Shown: positions 6,560 to 14,391, counted from the first letter of the stretch. The stretch is 22,316 nt of DNA from DASXRC01 sp036506495 (GCA_036506495.1 DASXRQ010000052.1:1-22316), one strand, 5' to 3'. Numbers and translations are program-made. The notes: generated from the letters alone by a model not told the origin.

Positions 6560-9103
6560 CTACGAGCGATAACCGGCCGATCGATATTCGTACTCCCGCT
6601 CGTCGTGCTGCCGCATCTCCTGGTCCCGGGAGAAGTCCCAGCCGCCGGCCGAGTCGCGGCCGGGGCGACCGCCGACCGCGTACCCGCCGATCTCCTGTCC
6701 GCGGCGCCAGCCACGGAAGTAGCCCGTCGTGTGCGCGGCAATGCTGGCCGCGTCCCGCACAATGCGTAGCGGGCGCTCATCGCGCAGCGGCGAGCCGGGG
6801 ACGAGATTCGCCTGCGGAACGCGCCGCGGCAAACCCGCCCGGGTGTCGTCGCCGACCGCGGGCTGCGCCACCCGTTCGGCCGCGAGCCAGCCAGTGTCCG
6901 CGGACGACGCCCACTCCAGCTCGTCCTCCCTCTCCGCGTGGCCGGTGAACCAGGCGGAGCGGGCGGCCGCGAAGATCAGCAGGTCACCGTCGTCCTCGTC
7001 GGGTACCGGCGGTGCGAACGCGCGCTCCGCACCGTGGCCGCGACGGGAGCGGCCACCGCCGCTGTGGTCGGCGGACTCCGACTCGACCAGGCGCAGCGGT
7101 GGTGGCCCGTAGCGCAGGTCGTCGAGCGGAGTGAGCTCGTCGCGCAGCGCACGATCAGCCAGCGGCGGTGGTTCCACGAGGCGAAGCGTCGGCGGCTCAG
7201 GAAGGTCGTCCGCTAGCCATGGCGGAGTCACCCGACCGGCCGTCTCGGCAGGCTCGGCGGGACGGTTCAGTTCGGACGGTGGTCGCTCGAAGTCGTAATC
7301 GCTCGACCGGTCGGACCCGGTCGACGGGTCGTCCGCCGGGCCGACGAGGGGCCAGTTGGCGCGCGAGCCCGGAGCCGCACTTGGGCGCGGCGCGGGGAAA
7401 TGAACGGTGATGTCGGTCGGCCGGTAGTCGTTGCCTCCGGTCTCCTCCACATTCGGCGGCTCGGCGGGTCGGTGCGCCGACCGTGCCGCGCGGGCGCTGC
7501 TGAGGGCCGCGGTGGTCAGCGTCGGGCGGAACGGTTCGCCGCCCTCGGCCGGGGCGATCGGGCCGCGCTGCATCGGGATGATCGGCGTGATCCCCGGTGG
7601 CGGTGGCGGGGGCGCGGAGACCGGACGGTTCGGCCCAGCGGCCGCCGGCGGCGCCGCGTGCGCGCCGCGGCGGGGCGGCGCTGCCGGGACGCCGAGCGGA
7701 TCGATCGGCGGCACCATGGTCGAACCAGCGGGCGCGCTCGCATGTCCGGTCGCCGGGTGACCCGACACCGGGTGCGCCGGGACAGGTTCCTGCGACACCG
7801 AATGGCTGGCCGGCGGCATCCCGTACACGGAACCAGCCGGCGAGGCGGGGTCGCGGTGACCCGGTGGAGCGTACGCGTGGGCGGCCGAAGGTGGCATGGA
7901 AGCCTGCGCCGCGGCGGCTGGCGCGACCGGCGGCGGCGCTGGCACGACCGGCGGCGGCGACATCGGCACCGGTACGGCTGGCGGCGGCGACATCGGGGCC
8001 GGCGCCACGGGTGGCGGCGCCACCGGCTGCGGAATGACAGGAGTGCTACCTGCGGCCGGGTGCGGTCGTGCCCGCTGAGGGCTCCCTGCCGTGCCGTCCA
8101 TGTGGTCCGCCGCCACCGGCACCGGGTGCAGCGTCGACGCGGGTGGCGCGGACGGCGGGCCGCCGATGGGCCGCCGGGCGGGAACGCGCCGGGTCGGGCT
8201 CGGCACCGGCGGTGCGCTCGGCCGTTCGGTGAGGGTGGCGACGAGGGCTGTGCCGGCGGCGTCGCACGCCCGCACGGCGGCGACCGCGTGCCTCACGGCT
8301 TCGGCCGCGGCCGCGGCGAGTGCCTTGTTGACGCCACCACGCCGGGGGGTCTCGGCGATCGCCACCCGCAGTGCGGTGACGGCCTCCGCGATCGTCGCCG
8401 GATCGGCCACGCCGTCCTGGGTCAGCTGAGCCACCGCCGCGTCCGCGGCGACCGCCACGTCGCGCCCGCGGGCCGCGGTCGGCGCCCCGAGCAGCCCCGG
8501 CTCCGGCAGCACGTCGAGCACGGCCAGCGCGATCGGCTCGGCGGGATCGGGGTATGCCCGCAGCGCGGCCGGGTAGAGCTCGCGGAGCACCTCGCGCAAG
8601 GCGACCGCGGCGGACTGCCGCCCGGTGGCCAGTGCGGCGTGTGCGGCGAGGATCGGCTTGAAGGCGACGAGGTCGCGCGGCGCGGCGAGCGCCACCGCTG
8701 AGAGGGCGCCGGCCTGCAGAGCCCGAGCGAGGCCGACCGCGCGCCGCTCGGCCTGTGGAGACTCGAGTTCCTCCAGCGACTCGTCGTCGGCGAACCGCTC
8801 CGCGTAGTCGTCGGCGGAGTCGGCGTCGGCGAAGGCGAGCGGACGGCCGGCGGCGCCGAGCAGCATCATGACGAGGTGGTCGTCGCTGTCGGAGGCGACG
8901 GCGACCGCGGTCGGCCCACTCGACCGCTCGGCGAGCAGAGCGCCCAGCCGGGCGTACCCCGCGGGGTCGTCGCTGATCTCGCAGACGTCCAGCAACCGGC
9001 CGGCGTCGTCCACGACGGCTACGGTCAGCCACGAGCCGGCCGAGGCCGGTCGGCTCGGCGGATCGGCCGAGGCCAGACCGCAGTACACCCGCACGAGCGC
9101 CAC
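6560..9103 (-). CDS. Domesticated IS110-like transposase N-domain fused to a conservon-kinase tail
   Basis: 847 residues; GTG at 9103 has GGGAGGAGG about 8 nt upstream. Residues ~1-296 resemble the N-terminal half of IS110 transposases: a RuvC-like strand pair (LTVAVVDDAGRLLDV, 26-40), VAVAS (67-71), the RDLVAFK/ALATGRQSAAVALREVL helix and PIALAVLDVLPEP (190-202), then a helical linker with LRVAIAETPRRGG. The family's DEDD residues appear lost: GID becomes GLA (9-11), the Glu position is Ala/Ser (70-71), and KSDxxDA becomes ESPQAER (114-120). The C-terminal Transposase_20 domain with its catalytic serine is absent and is replaced by a Pro-rich linker (~297-700) and a module with SAWF (716-719), W-x3-AD-x-GW and AGLPRRVP (756-763), matching the end of the conservon kinase. 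It is therefore not a transposase; a scaffold or regulatory partner role is inferred. Automated annotation may call it 'transposase' or 'hypothetical'. Confidence 0.83.
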   Translation of the reverse strand: MALVRVYCGLASADPPSRPASAGSWLTVAVVDDAGRLLDVCEISDDPAGYARLGALLAERSSGPTAVAVASDSDDHLVMMLLGAAGRPLAFADADSADDYAERFADDESLEELESPQAERRAVGLARALQAGALSAVALAAPRDLVAFKPILAAHAALATGRQSAAVALREVLRELYPAALRAYPDPAEPIALAVLDVLPEPGLLGAPTAARGRDVAVAADAAVAQLTQDGVADPATIAEAVTALRVAIAETPRRGGVNKALAAAAAEAVRHAVAAVRACDAAGTALVATLTERPSAPPVPSPTRRVPARRPIGGPPSAPPASTLHPVPVAADHMDGTAGSPQRARPHPAAGSTPVIPQPVAPPPVAPAPMSPPPAVPVPMSPPPVVPAPPPVAPAAAAQASMPPSAAHAYAPPGHRDPASPAGSVYGMPPASHSVSQEPVPAHPVSGHPATGHASAPAGSTMVPPIDPLGVPAAPPRRGAHAAPPAAAGPNRPVSAPPPPPPGITPIIPMQRGPIAPAEGGEPFRPTLTTAALSSARAARSAHRPAEPPNVEETGGNDYRPTDITVHFPAPRPSAAPGSRANWPLVGPADDPSTGSDRSSDYDFERPPSELNRPAEPAETAGRVTPPWLADDLPEPPTLRLVEPPPLADRALRDELTPLDDLRYGPPPLRLVESESADHSGGGRSRRGHGAERAFAPPVPDEDDGDLLIFAAARSAWFTGHAEREDELEWASSADTGWLAAERVAQPAVGDDTRAGLPRRVPQANLVPGSPLRDERPLRIVRDAASIAAHTTGYFRGWRRGQEIGGYAVGGRPGRDSAGGWDFSRDQEMRQHDEREYEYRSAGYRS
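7921..8024 (-). repeat. Pro-rich ~30-nt imperfect tandem repeat inside the IS110-like gene
   Basis: The coding sequence repeats units of about ten residues of the form PAPMSPPPAV/PVPMSPPPVV/PAPPPVAP. At DNA level this gives repeated GGCGGCGAC and CCGGCGGCGGCG blocks. It is low-complexity linker sequence, prone to length variation, not a mobile or CRISPR repeat. Confidence 0.6.
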
Positions 9104-9210
9104 GGCGTCGTCCTCCTCCCAGGGCCGGCGTCATCCTCCCACGCGGCGTCGCGCGAGGGCATGACGTTCGGGCCATCGTGTGCCAAGGACTGATGCTCCC
9201 TGGTCAGGGG

Positions 9211-10146
9211 TCAGTCGCGCCAGTCCACAGCGGCAGAGATCTTGCCGATTATCGTGCGCCAGCCGAGACTTGCCTGTTGTGCCCCGATTTTCTTGATGCG
9301 GCGGCGGCCCATGAAGCCACCGAAGCCGCCCGCGGCTGCGGAGCGTAGCGCCTCGTCGAGGTCGTCGAGCGGGGAGCCGGGGGCGAGCGCGGTGATGATC
9401 GGCTCGAGCCGCAACGCGTACCCGAGGTCGCGGGCGATCTCGCCGGCTTCGATGAGCAGCTGGAGGTCCCACGCGTCGTGGCCGCCGCGCAGGTTCTCCA
9501 CGACGAGGTCCAGCTCGTAGGTGTCCTCGTCGGCGGGCTCGACGTCACCGGGCTGGATGCGCGCGGCGAGCGCCGCCCACGACCGCAGCTGCGCCATGTC
9601 GTTCGGCCCGCCCGAGCGGACGAACGCCACGAGCGACTCCGCGGTCTTGAAGAGCAGGAGCCGGCCGCGGTGACTCAGGAAGATCGGAACCTCGTCCTCC
9701 TCGACTTCGCCCTCCTCGACCACGTCCTCGCCCTCGTCAGACTCGGGCTCCTCGACATCGGGCTCCTCGGGCTCGCCCCGGCCGCGTGCGCCGGCGCGCT
9801 CACGCGTCGTGTCCTCAGCATCCTCGGCGACCAGCGCGGCGAACTCCTCGTCGAGGATCACCACGGTCTCGTCGTCCTCGTCGCGCGCGTGCCGGTGCTT
9901 GCGCGCGTCGAACGGGTCCTCCTGGTCGCGCTCCTCGACCTCGGTGGGGGTCAGCTCCGCCGCCGGCCGGTACGCCCGAAGCGTCAGTCCGACACCGGCC
10001 GGCAATGCGATCTCAACCGGCTCGATGCGAGCCTCCTGCCACAGCGACCCGGCCGCGGGATCGCCGGCTTCGTCGACGTCGCCCACATCGCCGACCTCGT
10101 CGGGGTCGGAGTCGGGGTCGCGCGGGTGCGGCGACTGGCGGGCCAC
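9211..10146 (-). CDS. Acidic conserved actinobacterial protein of unknown function
   Basis: 311 residues from GTG at 10146, chosen because GGAGGT lies 4 nt upstream; the open frame extends 24 codons further without support. The first half is low-complexity and strongly acidic, with an almost pure Glu/Asp/Val stretch at ~125-153. The second half looks folded: VPIFLSHRGRLLLF (153-166), AESLVAFVRSGG (169-180), then ELDLVVENLRGGHDAWD (211-227) and a helical region with GSPLDDLDEALR (257-268), ending in a basic patch GRRRIKKIG (280-288). I recognise this C-terminal pattern from actinobacterial proteins sometimes labelled as DNA primase or primosomal protein, but no primase motif is visible and I assign no function. 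No membrane segment or signal peptide. Its stop is 107 nt upstream of the IS110-like gene on the same strand, so co-transcription is possible. Confidence 0.83.
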   Translation of the reverse strand: MARQSPHPRDPDSDPDEVGDVGDVDEAGDPAAGSLWQEARIEPVEIALPAGVGLTLRAYRPAAELTPTEVEERDQEDPFDARKHRHARDEDDETVVILDEEFAALVAEDAEDTTRERAGARGRGEPEEPDVEEPESDEGEDVVEEGEVEEDEVPIFLSHRGRLLLFKTAESLVAFVRSGGPNDMAQLRSWAALAARIQPGDVEPADEDTYELDLVVENLRGGHDAWDLQLLIEAGEIARDLGYALRLEPIITALAPGSPLDDLDEALRSAAAGGFGGFMGRRRIKKIGAQQASLGWRTIIGKISAAVDWRD

Positions 10147-10238
10147 GATGACCTCCGTGTGAGCTGGCACTAACCGGATCGCACCACCGATCGCGGCGCG
10201 GTGACTCTGCGCACACACCCTAGTCGTCCGGCGGGCGG

Positions 10239-10258
10239 ACCCGGTGCCCGCACCCGGT
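10239..10258. terminator. GC-rich hairpin after cydC
   Basis: ACCCGGTGC pairs with GCACCCGGT (8 of 9 pairs, 2-nt loop) about 20 nt beyond the cydC stop. It has no T-run, as is common for actinobacterial terminators. It would separate the cyd operon from the downstream acidic-protein gene, whose start is a further ~90 nt away. A TAGGGT on the minus strand at 10217-10222 could be that gene's -10 element, but no -35 is clear. Confidence 0.35.
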
Positions 10259-10278
10259 TTCCGCGTCCGCGCCAGCGG

Positions 10279-12054
10279 TCACAACCGACGGTAGCCGCGC
10301 TCGGCCGCGTCCTGGATCAACCACTGGTCGCGGTACCAGCCGGGTTCCTCGCGTACCCCCGCCGGCCGGCCGCGCTGGACGACCCGCCCGGCGTCCAGTA
10401 CCAGGATCTCGTCGAAGTCGGCCAGCCCGTGCAGCCGGTGGGTGATCAGCACGACGGCCCGGTCCGGGCCGGCCGCGGCGACCGCACCGGCCAGCACCCG
10501 ATCCGCGGCCGCCGGGTCGAGGCCCTCCGTCGGCTCGTCCAGGATCAGCACCGCCGGCGCGGCGAGCAGCGCGCGGGCGAGCGCAAGACGCTGCCGCTGG
10601 CCCCCGGACAGCTGGCCGCCGTCCTCGCCGACGATGGTGTCCCAGCCGTCGGGCTGCTCGCGCACCCAGTCGAGCAGTCCGGCCGCCGCGCACGCCACGT
10701 CGAGATCGATCTCGGATGCGTCCGCGCGGCCGAGCAACAGGTTGTCGCGCACGCTGGCATGGAACACATGGGCATCCGCGAACAACCCGCCCACCGCGCG
10801 ATGCCAGCCTCCCAGGGGGTACGCCGAGAATGCCGCGCCACCGTAGGTGAGCTCGCCCTCGTCGGCCCGGACCCCCCGAGCCAGCGCGGCTGCGAGCGTG
10901 CTCTTTCCGGCCCCGCTCGACCCCACCACCGCGATCCGACGGCCCGGCGGGATCGTCAGGTCGACGCCGTCGAGCGCAGGAGCGCCGCCGGCCCGGTAGC
11001 GCACGGACACCCCGCGTAGCGCGAGCGTGGCTTGCTCCGGCAGGCGCCGGTCGGCGGTCGCATTGGCGGTCGCGTCGCCGCCCGCGGCGGGCGTCGCGGT
11101 GGTGAGCAGCTCCGCCACCCGGCGTACGGCCGCGCGAATCTCCGTCCAGCGGCGGGCGGCGGCGACCACGGCCAACGCGGACTCGACCGCGGCCAGCGTG
11201 GCGACCGCGAGAACGCCGACCAGTACGCCGGACACGTCTCCGCGGAGCGCGACGACGACCACGGCGGCAGCGGTCAACCCGGCGACGAGTGTGCCGGAGC
11301 CGTCGACCGCCGCCCCCGTTGCGGCCAAGCGGCGTTCGACGCGAGCCAGCCGCGCGATCCGCCCCTTGGCGGCGTCCAGCGCGCGCCGGGTCGCACCGAA
11401 CGCGGCGAGGTCGGCGGCACCGTGCGTGAGGTCGATGGCGTCGGCGGCGAGCTCTCCCCGCAGCGGCGCCACCGCGTCGGCGTGCCGGCGGGCCAGCACC
11501 ACCACCGCGGCCGGTAGGGCGATGCCCGCGACGAGCAGTCCCGCGACGAGCACCAGCGCGGCTGCGGGCGTGACCGCGGCCGCGCCAACGACCGCGAGCC
11601 CGCCCACGGCGATCGCTGCCGCTCCGGGCACCACCACCCGGATCACGAGATCCTGCACGGCGTCCACATCGGACACGAGTCGGCTCAGCGTGTCGCCGGA
11701 CCGAGCCGGGTGCGGGTTCGCGTCGGGCGCCGCGGTGACCAACGTGCCGAAGATGTGGGTCCGGACATCGGTCAGCATCCGCAGCACCGCGTCGTGTCCG
11801 GCGAGCCGCTCGCCATAGCGGAGTACCCCTCGGGAGATTGCGAGCGTGCGTACCGCGACAATCGATATGGTCAGCGCGGAGATCGGCGGCTGGCCGGCCG
11901 CCGTTATCAGCAGCCAGGTCGCGGTCGCCATCAGGCCCAGCCCGGCCAGATCCGTGCCGGCCGCGAGCGCGGTGGCGGCGAACAGGCGCGCGGCGTACGG
12001 CCGGGCCAGGCGCAGCACGGTGCGCTCCGCGGCCAAGCTGTTGAGCACGTTCAC
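10279..12054 (-). CDS. cydC: CydC subunit of the heterodimeric CydDC ABC exporter
   Basis: 591 residues, a half-transporter with six predicted N-terminal membrane helices followed by an ATPase domain. CydC-like features include LGLMATATWLL and the RGVLRYGERLAGHDAVLR segment. The ATPase has Walker A GSSGAGKST (Lys384), signature LSGGQRQR (Ser483) and Walker B LILDEP (Asp506, Glu507). CydDC exports reduced thiols (glutathione/cysteine in E. coli, low-molecular-weight thiols more generally) and/or binds heme, and is needed for assembly of cytochrome bd oxidase. The GTG start overlaps the cydD stop in GTGA, so the pair is translationally coupled. The cydAB oxidase genes are not next to it in this window, whereas in many actinobacteria they directly precede cydDC. 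Confidence 0.92.
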   Translation of the reverse strand: MNVLNSLAAERTVLRLARPYAARLFAATALAAGTDLAGLGLMATATWLLITAAGQPPISALTISIVAVRTLAISRGVLRYGERLAGHDAVLRMLTDVRTHIFGTLVTAAPDANPHPARSGDTLSRLVSDVDAVQDLVIRVVVPGAAAIAVGGLAVVGAAAVTPAAALVLVAGLLVAGIALPAAVVVLARRHADAVAPLRGELAADAIDLTHGAADLAAFGATRRALDAAKGRIARLARVERRLAATGAAVDGSGTLVAGLTAAAVVVVALRGDVSGVLVGVLAVATLAAVESALAVVAAARRWTEIRAAVRRVAELLTTATPAAGGDATANATADRRLPEQATLALRGVSVRYRAGGAPALDGVDLTIPPGRRIAVVGSSGAGKSTLAAALARGVRADEGELTYGGAAFSAYPLGGWHRAVGGLFADAHVFHASVRDNLLLGRADASEIDLDVACAAAGLLDWVREQPDGWDTIVGEDGGQLSGGQRQRLALARALLAAPAVLILDEPTEGLDPAAADRVLAGAVAAAGPDRAVVLITHRLHGLADFDEILVLDAGRVVQRGRPAGVREEPGWYRDQWLIQDAAERGYRRL

Positions 12055-13748
12055 GATGCTCGGACCTCTACCACGGCCGGGGCGAGCTCGGCGAGCCGGC
12101 CGTCCTCTATCCGCACGATCCGGTCCGCCTCGCCGAGCAGAGCCGGCCGGTGCGCGATGAGCACGGCCGTGCGCCCCGCCAGCAGCCGCCGAGTCGCGGC
12201 CAGCACGGCCGCCTCCGACGCGGCATCGAGGCGCGCGGTCGGCTCGTCGAGAAGCACCAATGGCGCGTCGCGCAGGAACGCGCGGGCGAGCGCGACCCGC
12301 TGACGCTGCCCACTGGACAGCCCGTGTCCGCGTTCGCCGAGCCTGGTCTCCAGCCCGTCGGGGAGGCCGGCCACGACCTCATCCAACGCGGCGGCGTGCA
12401 TCGCGGCGGCTATCCGCTCCGGGGACGCATCCGGGTCACCGAGTGCGATGTTCTCGGCGAGCGTCGCGGCGAACAGGTGCGGGCGCTGTGGGACCCAGGC
12501 GACCCGGCTCCGCCACGCCGCGATGTCCACCGTGGACAGATCGGCACCGTCCACTATCACTTGTCCCCGCGTCGGGGCGACGAACCCGAGCAGCACGCCG
12601 AGCAGTGTGCTCTTGCCCGCGCCGCTCGCCCCGATGATCGCGATCCGCTCGCCCGGCCGGATCGCCAGCGACACGTCTCGCAGCGCGGTCGCCCGCTCGT
12701 ACGCGACGGTCACGCCCTCGAGCCGCAACAACTCCGTCGAACTTGGGCGGTCAACCGGCGCCCGACCCACCAACTCCGACGGACTTGCGGGAGCGGGGTT
12801 TGGTGCGGACGTCAACGTGAACGCCTGGTCGAGCGCGGTCAGCCCCTCCATACTCGCGTGGAACCGCGCGCCGGCCGCTCGCAGCGGCAGGTACGCCTCG
12901 GGGGCGAGCAGCAGCACGAGGAGTGCAGTCTGCAGCGTGAGCCCGCCGACGAGCAGCCGCAGGCCCACCGGCACGGCGACGAGCGCGACCGAGAGCGTGG
13001 CGACGAGCTCGAGCACCAGTGCGGACAGGAACGCGATGCGCAGCGTGCGCATGGTGGCGACGCGATGCGCGTCCGCCATCCGGCGTACGACCTCGACCTG
13101 CGCGCGCGCCCGGCCGAAGGCCCGCAGCGTCGGCAGTCCGGCGACCATGTCCAGGAAGTGGCCGCCGAGCAGCGACAGGCGGCGCCACTGCCGTCGCGTC
13201 GCTGCCTCGGTCTGCCACCCGACCAGAGCGCCAAAGATGGGGATCAGCGGCAGCGTGACCGCAATGATCAGCGCCGAGCTCCAGTCCGCGAACACGAGCC
13301 TGGCCAGCACCGCCATCGGCACGGTCACGGCGAGCACGAGCTGCGGCAGGTAGCCGGCGAAGTAGTTGTCGAGCGCGTCCAGGCCGCGCCCCGTGAGGGT
13401 GGCGATCTCGCCGGCCCGCTGGCCGGTCAGCCAGGCTGGCCCGCGCTGCCCTACGGCGGCCAGCAGCTCGGCCCGCAGGGTCGCCTTGACGCTCGCGGCC
13501 ATCCGCGTCGCGACCAGGCCCTGGAGCCAGCCGAGCCCGGCTCGGGCGGCCACCGCCAGTAGGAACCCGACCAGCGCCGACCGGTCCAGCCTGCCGCCGG
13601 CACCGGCGGCGAGCACCGCGGCCAGTGCGGTGGCCTGCGCCACGATCGCCACGCCCGTCCCCACACCGATGAGGCCGAGGGCCGCGAACTGGCGCCGAGT
13701 CGCGGGGACTCGGCGCGGCAGGCGTGGGTCGAATGGTCGGCGCGTCAC
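12051..13748 (-). CDS. cydD: CydD subunit of the heterodimeric CydDC ABC exporter
   Basis: 565 residues from GTG at 13748. I chose this start because TRRPFDPRLPRRVPATRR is the normal beginning of actinobacterial CydD and the length is typical. The frame stays open upstream (see 13749-13943) and the Shine-Dalgarno is poor, so coupling to upstream translation is possible. An ABC exporter half: a membrane domain (~20-310) with QRAGEIATLTGRGLDALDNYFAGYLPQ and FLDMVAGLPTLRAFGRA, typical CydD features; Walker A GASGAGKST (Lys379); signature LSSGQRQR (Ser478); Walker B LLDEPT (Asp501, Glu502). It works with CydC at the cytoplasmic membrane in thiol export and cytochrome bd maturation. It lies downstream of blaI in the same direction and may belong to a BlaI-controlled operon. 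Confidence 0.91.
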   Translation of the reverse strand: MTRRPFDPRLPRRVPATRRQFAALGLIGVGTGVAIVAQATALAAVLAAGAGGRLDRSALVGFLLAVAARAGLGWLQGLVATRMAASVKATLRAELLAAVGQRGPAWLTGQRAGEIATLTGRGLDALDNYFAGYLPQLVLAVTVPMAVLARLVFADWSSALIIAVTLPLIPIFGALVGWQTEAATRRQWRRLSLLGGHFLDMVAGLPTLRAFGRARAQVEVVRRMADAHRVATMRTLRIAFLSALVLELVATLSVALVAVPVGLRLLVGGLTLQTALLVLLLAPEAYLPLRAAGARFHASMEGLTALDQAFTLTSAPNPAPASPSELVGRAPVDRPSSTELLRLEGVTVAYERATALRDVSLAIRPGERIAIIGASGAGKSTLLGVLLGFVAPTRGQVIVDGADLSTVDIAAWRSRVAWVPQRPHLFAATLAENIALGDPDASPERIAAAMHAAALDEVVAGLPDGLETRLGERGHGLSSGQRQRVALARAFLRDAPLVLLDEPTARLDAASEAAVLAATRRLLAGRTAVLIAHRPALLGEADRIVRIEDGRLAELAPAVVEVRAS

Positions 13749-13943
13749 CAGAACAATGGTGCCCTGCGGTCGAGTCGGCCCGGACGGACCCGCCGCAACC
13801 TCGCCCGAAAGCCTACGATCGAGCGCGCCCGGGGACCGCGAGTGGGGCCGCGAGGTCGGCGTGGTCGACGAGGGCGCGCCGAGGACGAGCGCGGTTAGGC
13901 CGCCCGTGACGAGCACCCGGCGAAGAGCGCGGGCGCCTGCCAC
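13749..13943 (-). other. 65-codon open stretch between blaI and cydD, in frame with cydD
   Basis: From a GTG at 13943, 5 nt after the blaI stop, the frame reads without a stop straight into cydD. It encodes ARALRR, a hydrophobic run (VLVTGGLTALVLGA) and then a Pro/Ser/Thr/Gly-rich stretch, that is, a signal-peptide-like start followed by a disordered segment. It could be an N-terminal extension of CydD, the remnant of a small secreted protein gene that once ended before cydD, or simply non-coding. The absence of a good ribosome site at either 13943 or 13748 leaves this open. Confidence 0.35.
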
Positions 13944-13948
13944 GGGTG

Positions 13949-14326
13949 TCAGTCCGGTCCGGCCTGGTCTTCCAGGGCCCGGCGGAGCGCCTGCGCCTCG
14001 TCCCAGCTCACCGAGCGGACGAACCGCACCAGCGCAGCGTCCCGGCGGCCGGCCTGGTCCAGTGCGTCGAGCATGAGCCGCGCGATGTACGCCTCTCGGC
14101 TCGCGGCCGGGCGGTAGCTCCACGCACGTCCGGCCCGCACGCGGTGGACCATGCCCTTGCCGGCGAGCCGGTCCAGCACGGTCATGACCGTGGTGTACGC
14201 CGGGTCGCGATCGCGCAGCACCTCGGCGACGCCGCGGACGGTCATGCCGGAGGCGGAGGTCGCGGAATCGCCGCGGTCCCAGAGCACGTCCATCACCGCG
14301 CGCTCGAGCTCACCCAGGCGGGCCAC
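13949..14326 (-). CDS. BlaI/MecI/CopY-family transcriptional repressor
   Basis: 125 residues, the normal BlaI size. The N-terminal winged helix begins LGELERAVMDVLWDRGD and contains MTVRGVAEVL and AYTTVMTVLDRLAGKGMVHR (recognition helix and wing); the C-terminal half is the dimerisation region ending in SWDEAQALRRALEDQ. Family members repress by binding TACTACA-like dyads and are inactivated by proteolysis through a BlaR1/MecR1 (M56) membrane protease. No such protease gene is adjacent here; cydDC lies downstream instead. The GTG at 14326 has no Shine-Dalgarno but sits just downstream of an AT-rich -10-like element within a dyad, so autoregulation from a leaderless promoter is likely. The signal it senses cannot be read from sequence. 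Confidence 0.9.
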   Translation of the reverse strand: MARLGELERAVMDVLWDRGDSATSASGMTVRGVAEVLRDRDPAYTTVMTVLDRLAGKGMVHRVRAGRAWSYRPAASREAYIARLMLDALDQAGRRDAALVRFVRSVSWDEAQALRRALEDQAGPD

Positions 14327-14335
14327 GGCAGCCAG

Positions 14336-14355
14336 ATTACTACGCGCCGTCGTAG
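14336..14355 (-). promoter_or_regulatory. BlaI promoter/operator candidate
   Basis: A dyad CTACG-N6-CGTAG (14340-14344 and 14351-14355) matches the CTACG/CGTAG half-site style of actinobacterial BlaI operators. It overlaps TAGTAAT (minus strand, 14342-14336), a plausible -10 region ending about 10 nt before the blaI GTG. Binding here would block transcription of blaI and anything read through into cydDC. Confidence 0.55.
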
Positions 14356-14391
14356 AGTCGCCGACCGCCGCATCGCTCCGCCGTCTCGGGC

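Noticed and set aside
7921..8024. Possible CRISPR or DNA repeat array
   Set aside because: Imperfect ~30-nt units that encode a Pro-rich linker in frame, with no spacers between them.
7400..8701. Plus-strand open frame opposite the IS110-like gene
   Set aside because: Arg/Gly repeats mirror the Pro-rich coding repeats on the other strand; no plausible start signal or domain.
6560..9103. An active IS110 insertion sequence
   Set aside because: No C-terminal serine recombinase domain, apparent loss of the acidic catalytic residues, no visible ends, and the gene is much longer than an IS110 transposase.
9198..9209. CCCTGGTCAGGG palindrome after the acidic-protein gene
   Set aside because: Only 5-bp arms with a 2-nt centre; too weak to call a terminator.
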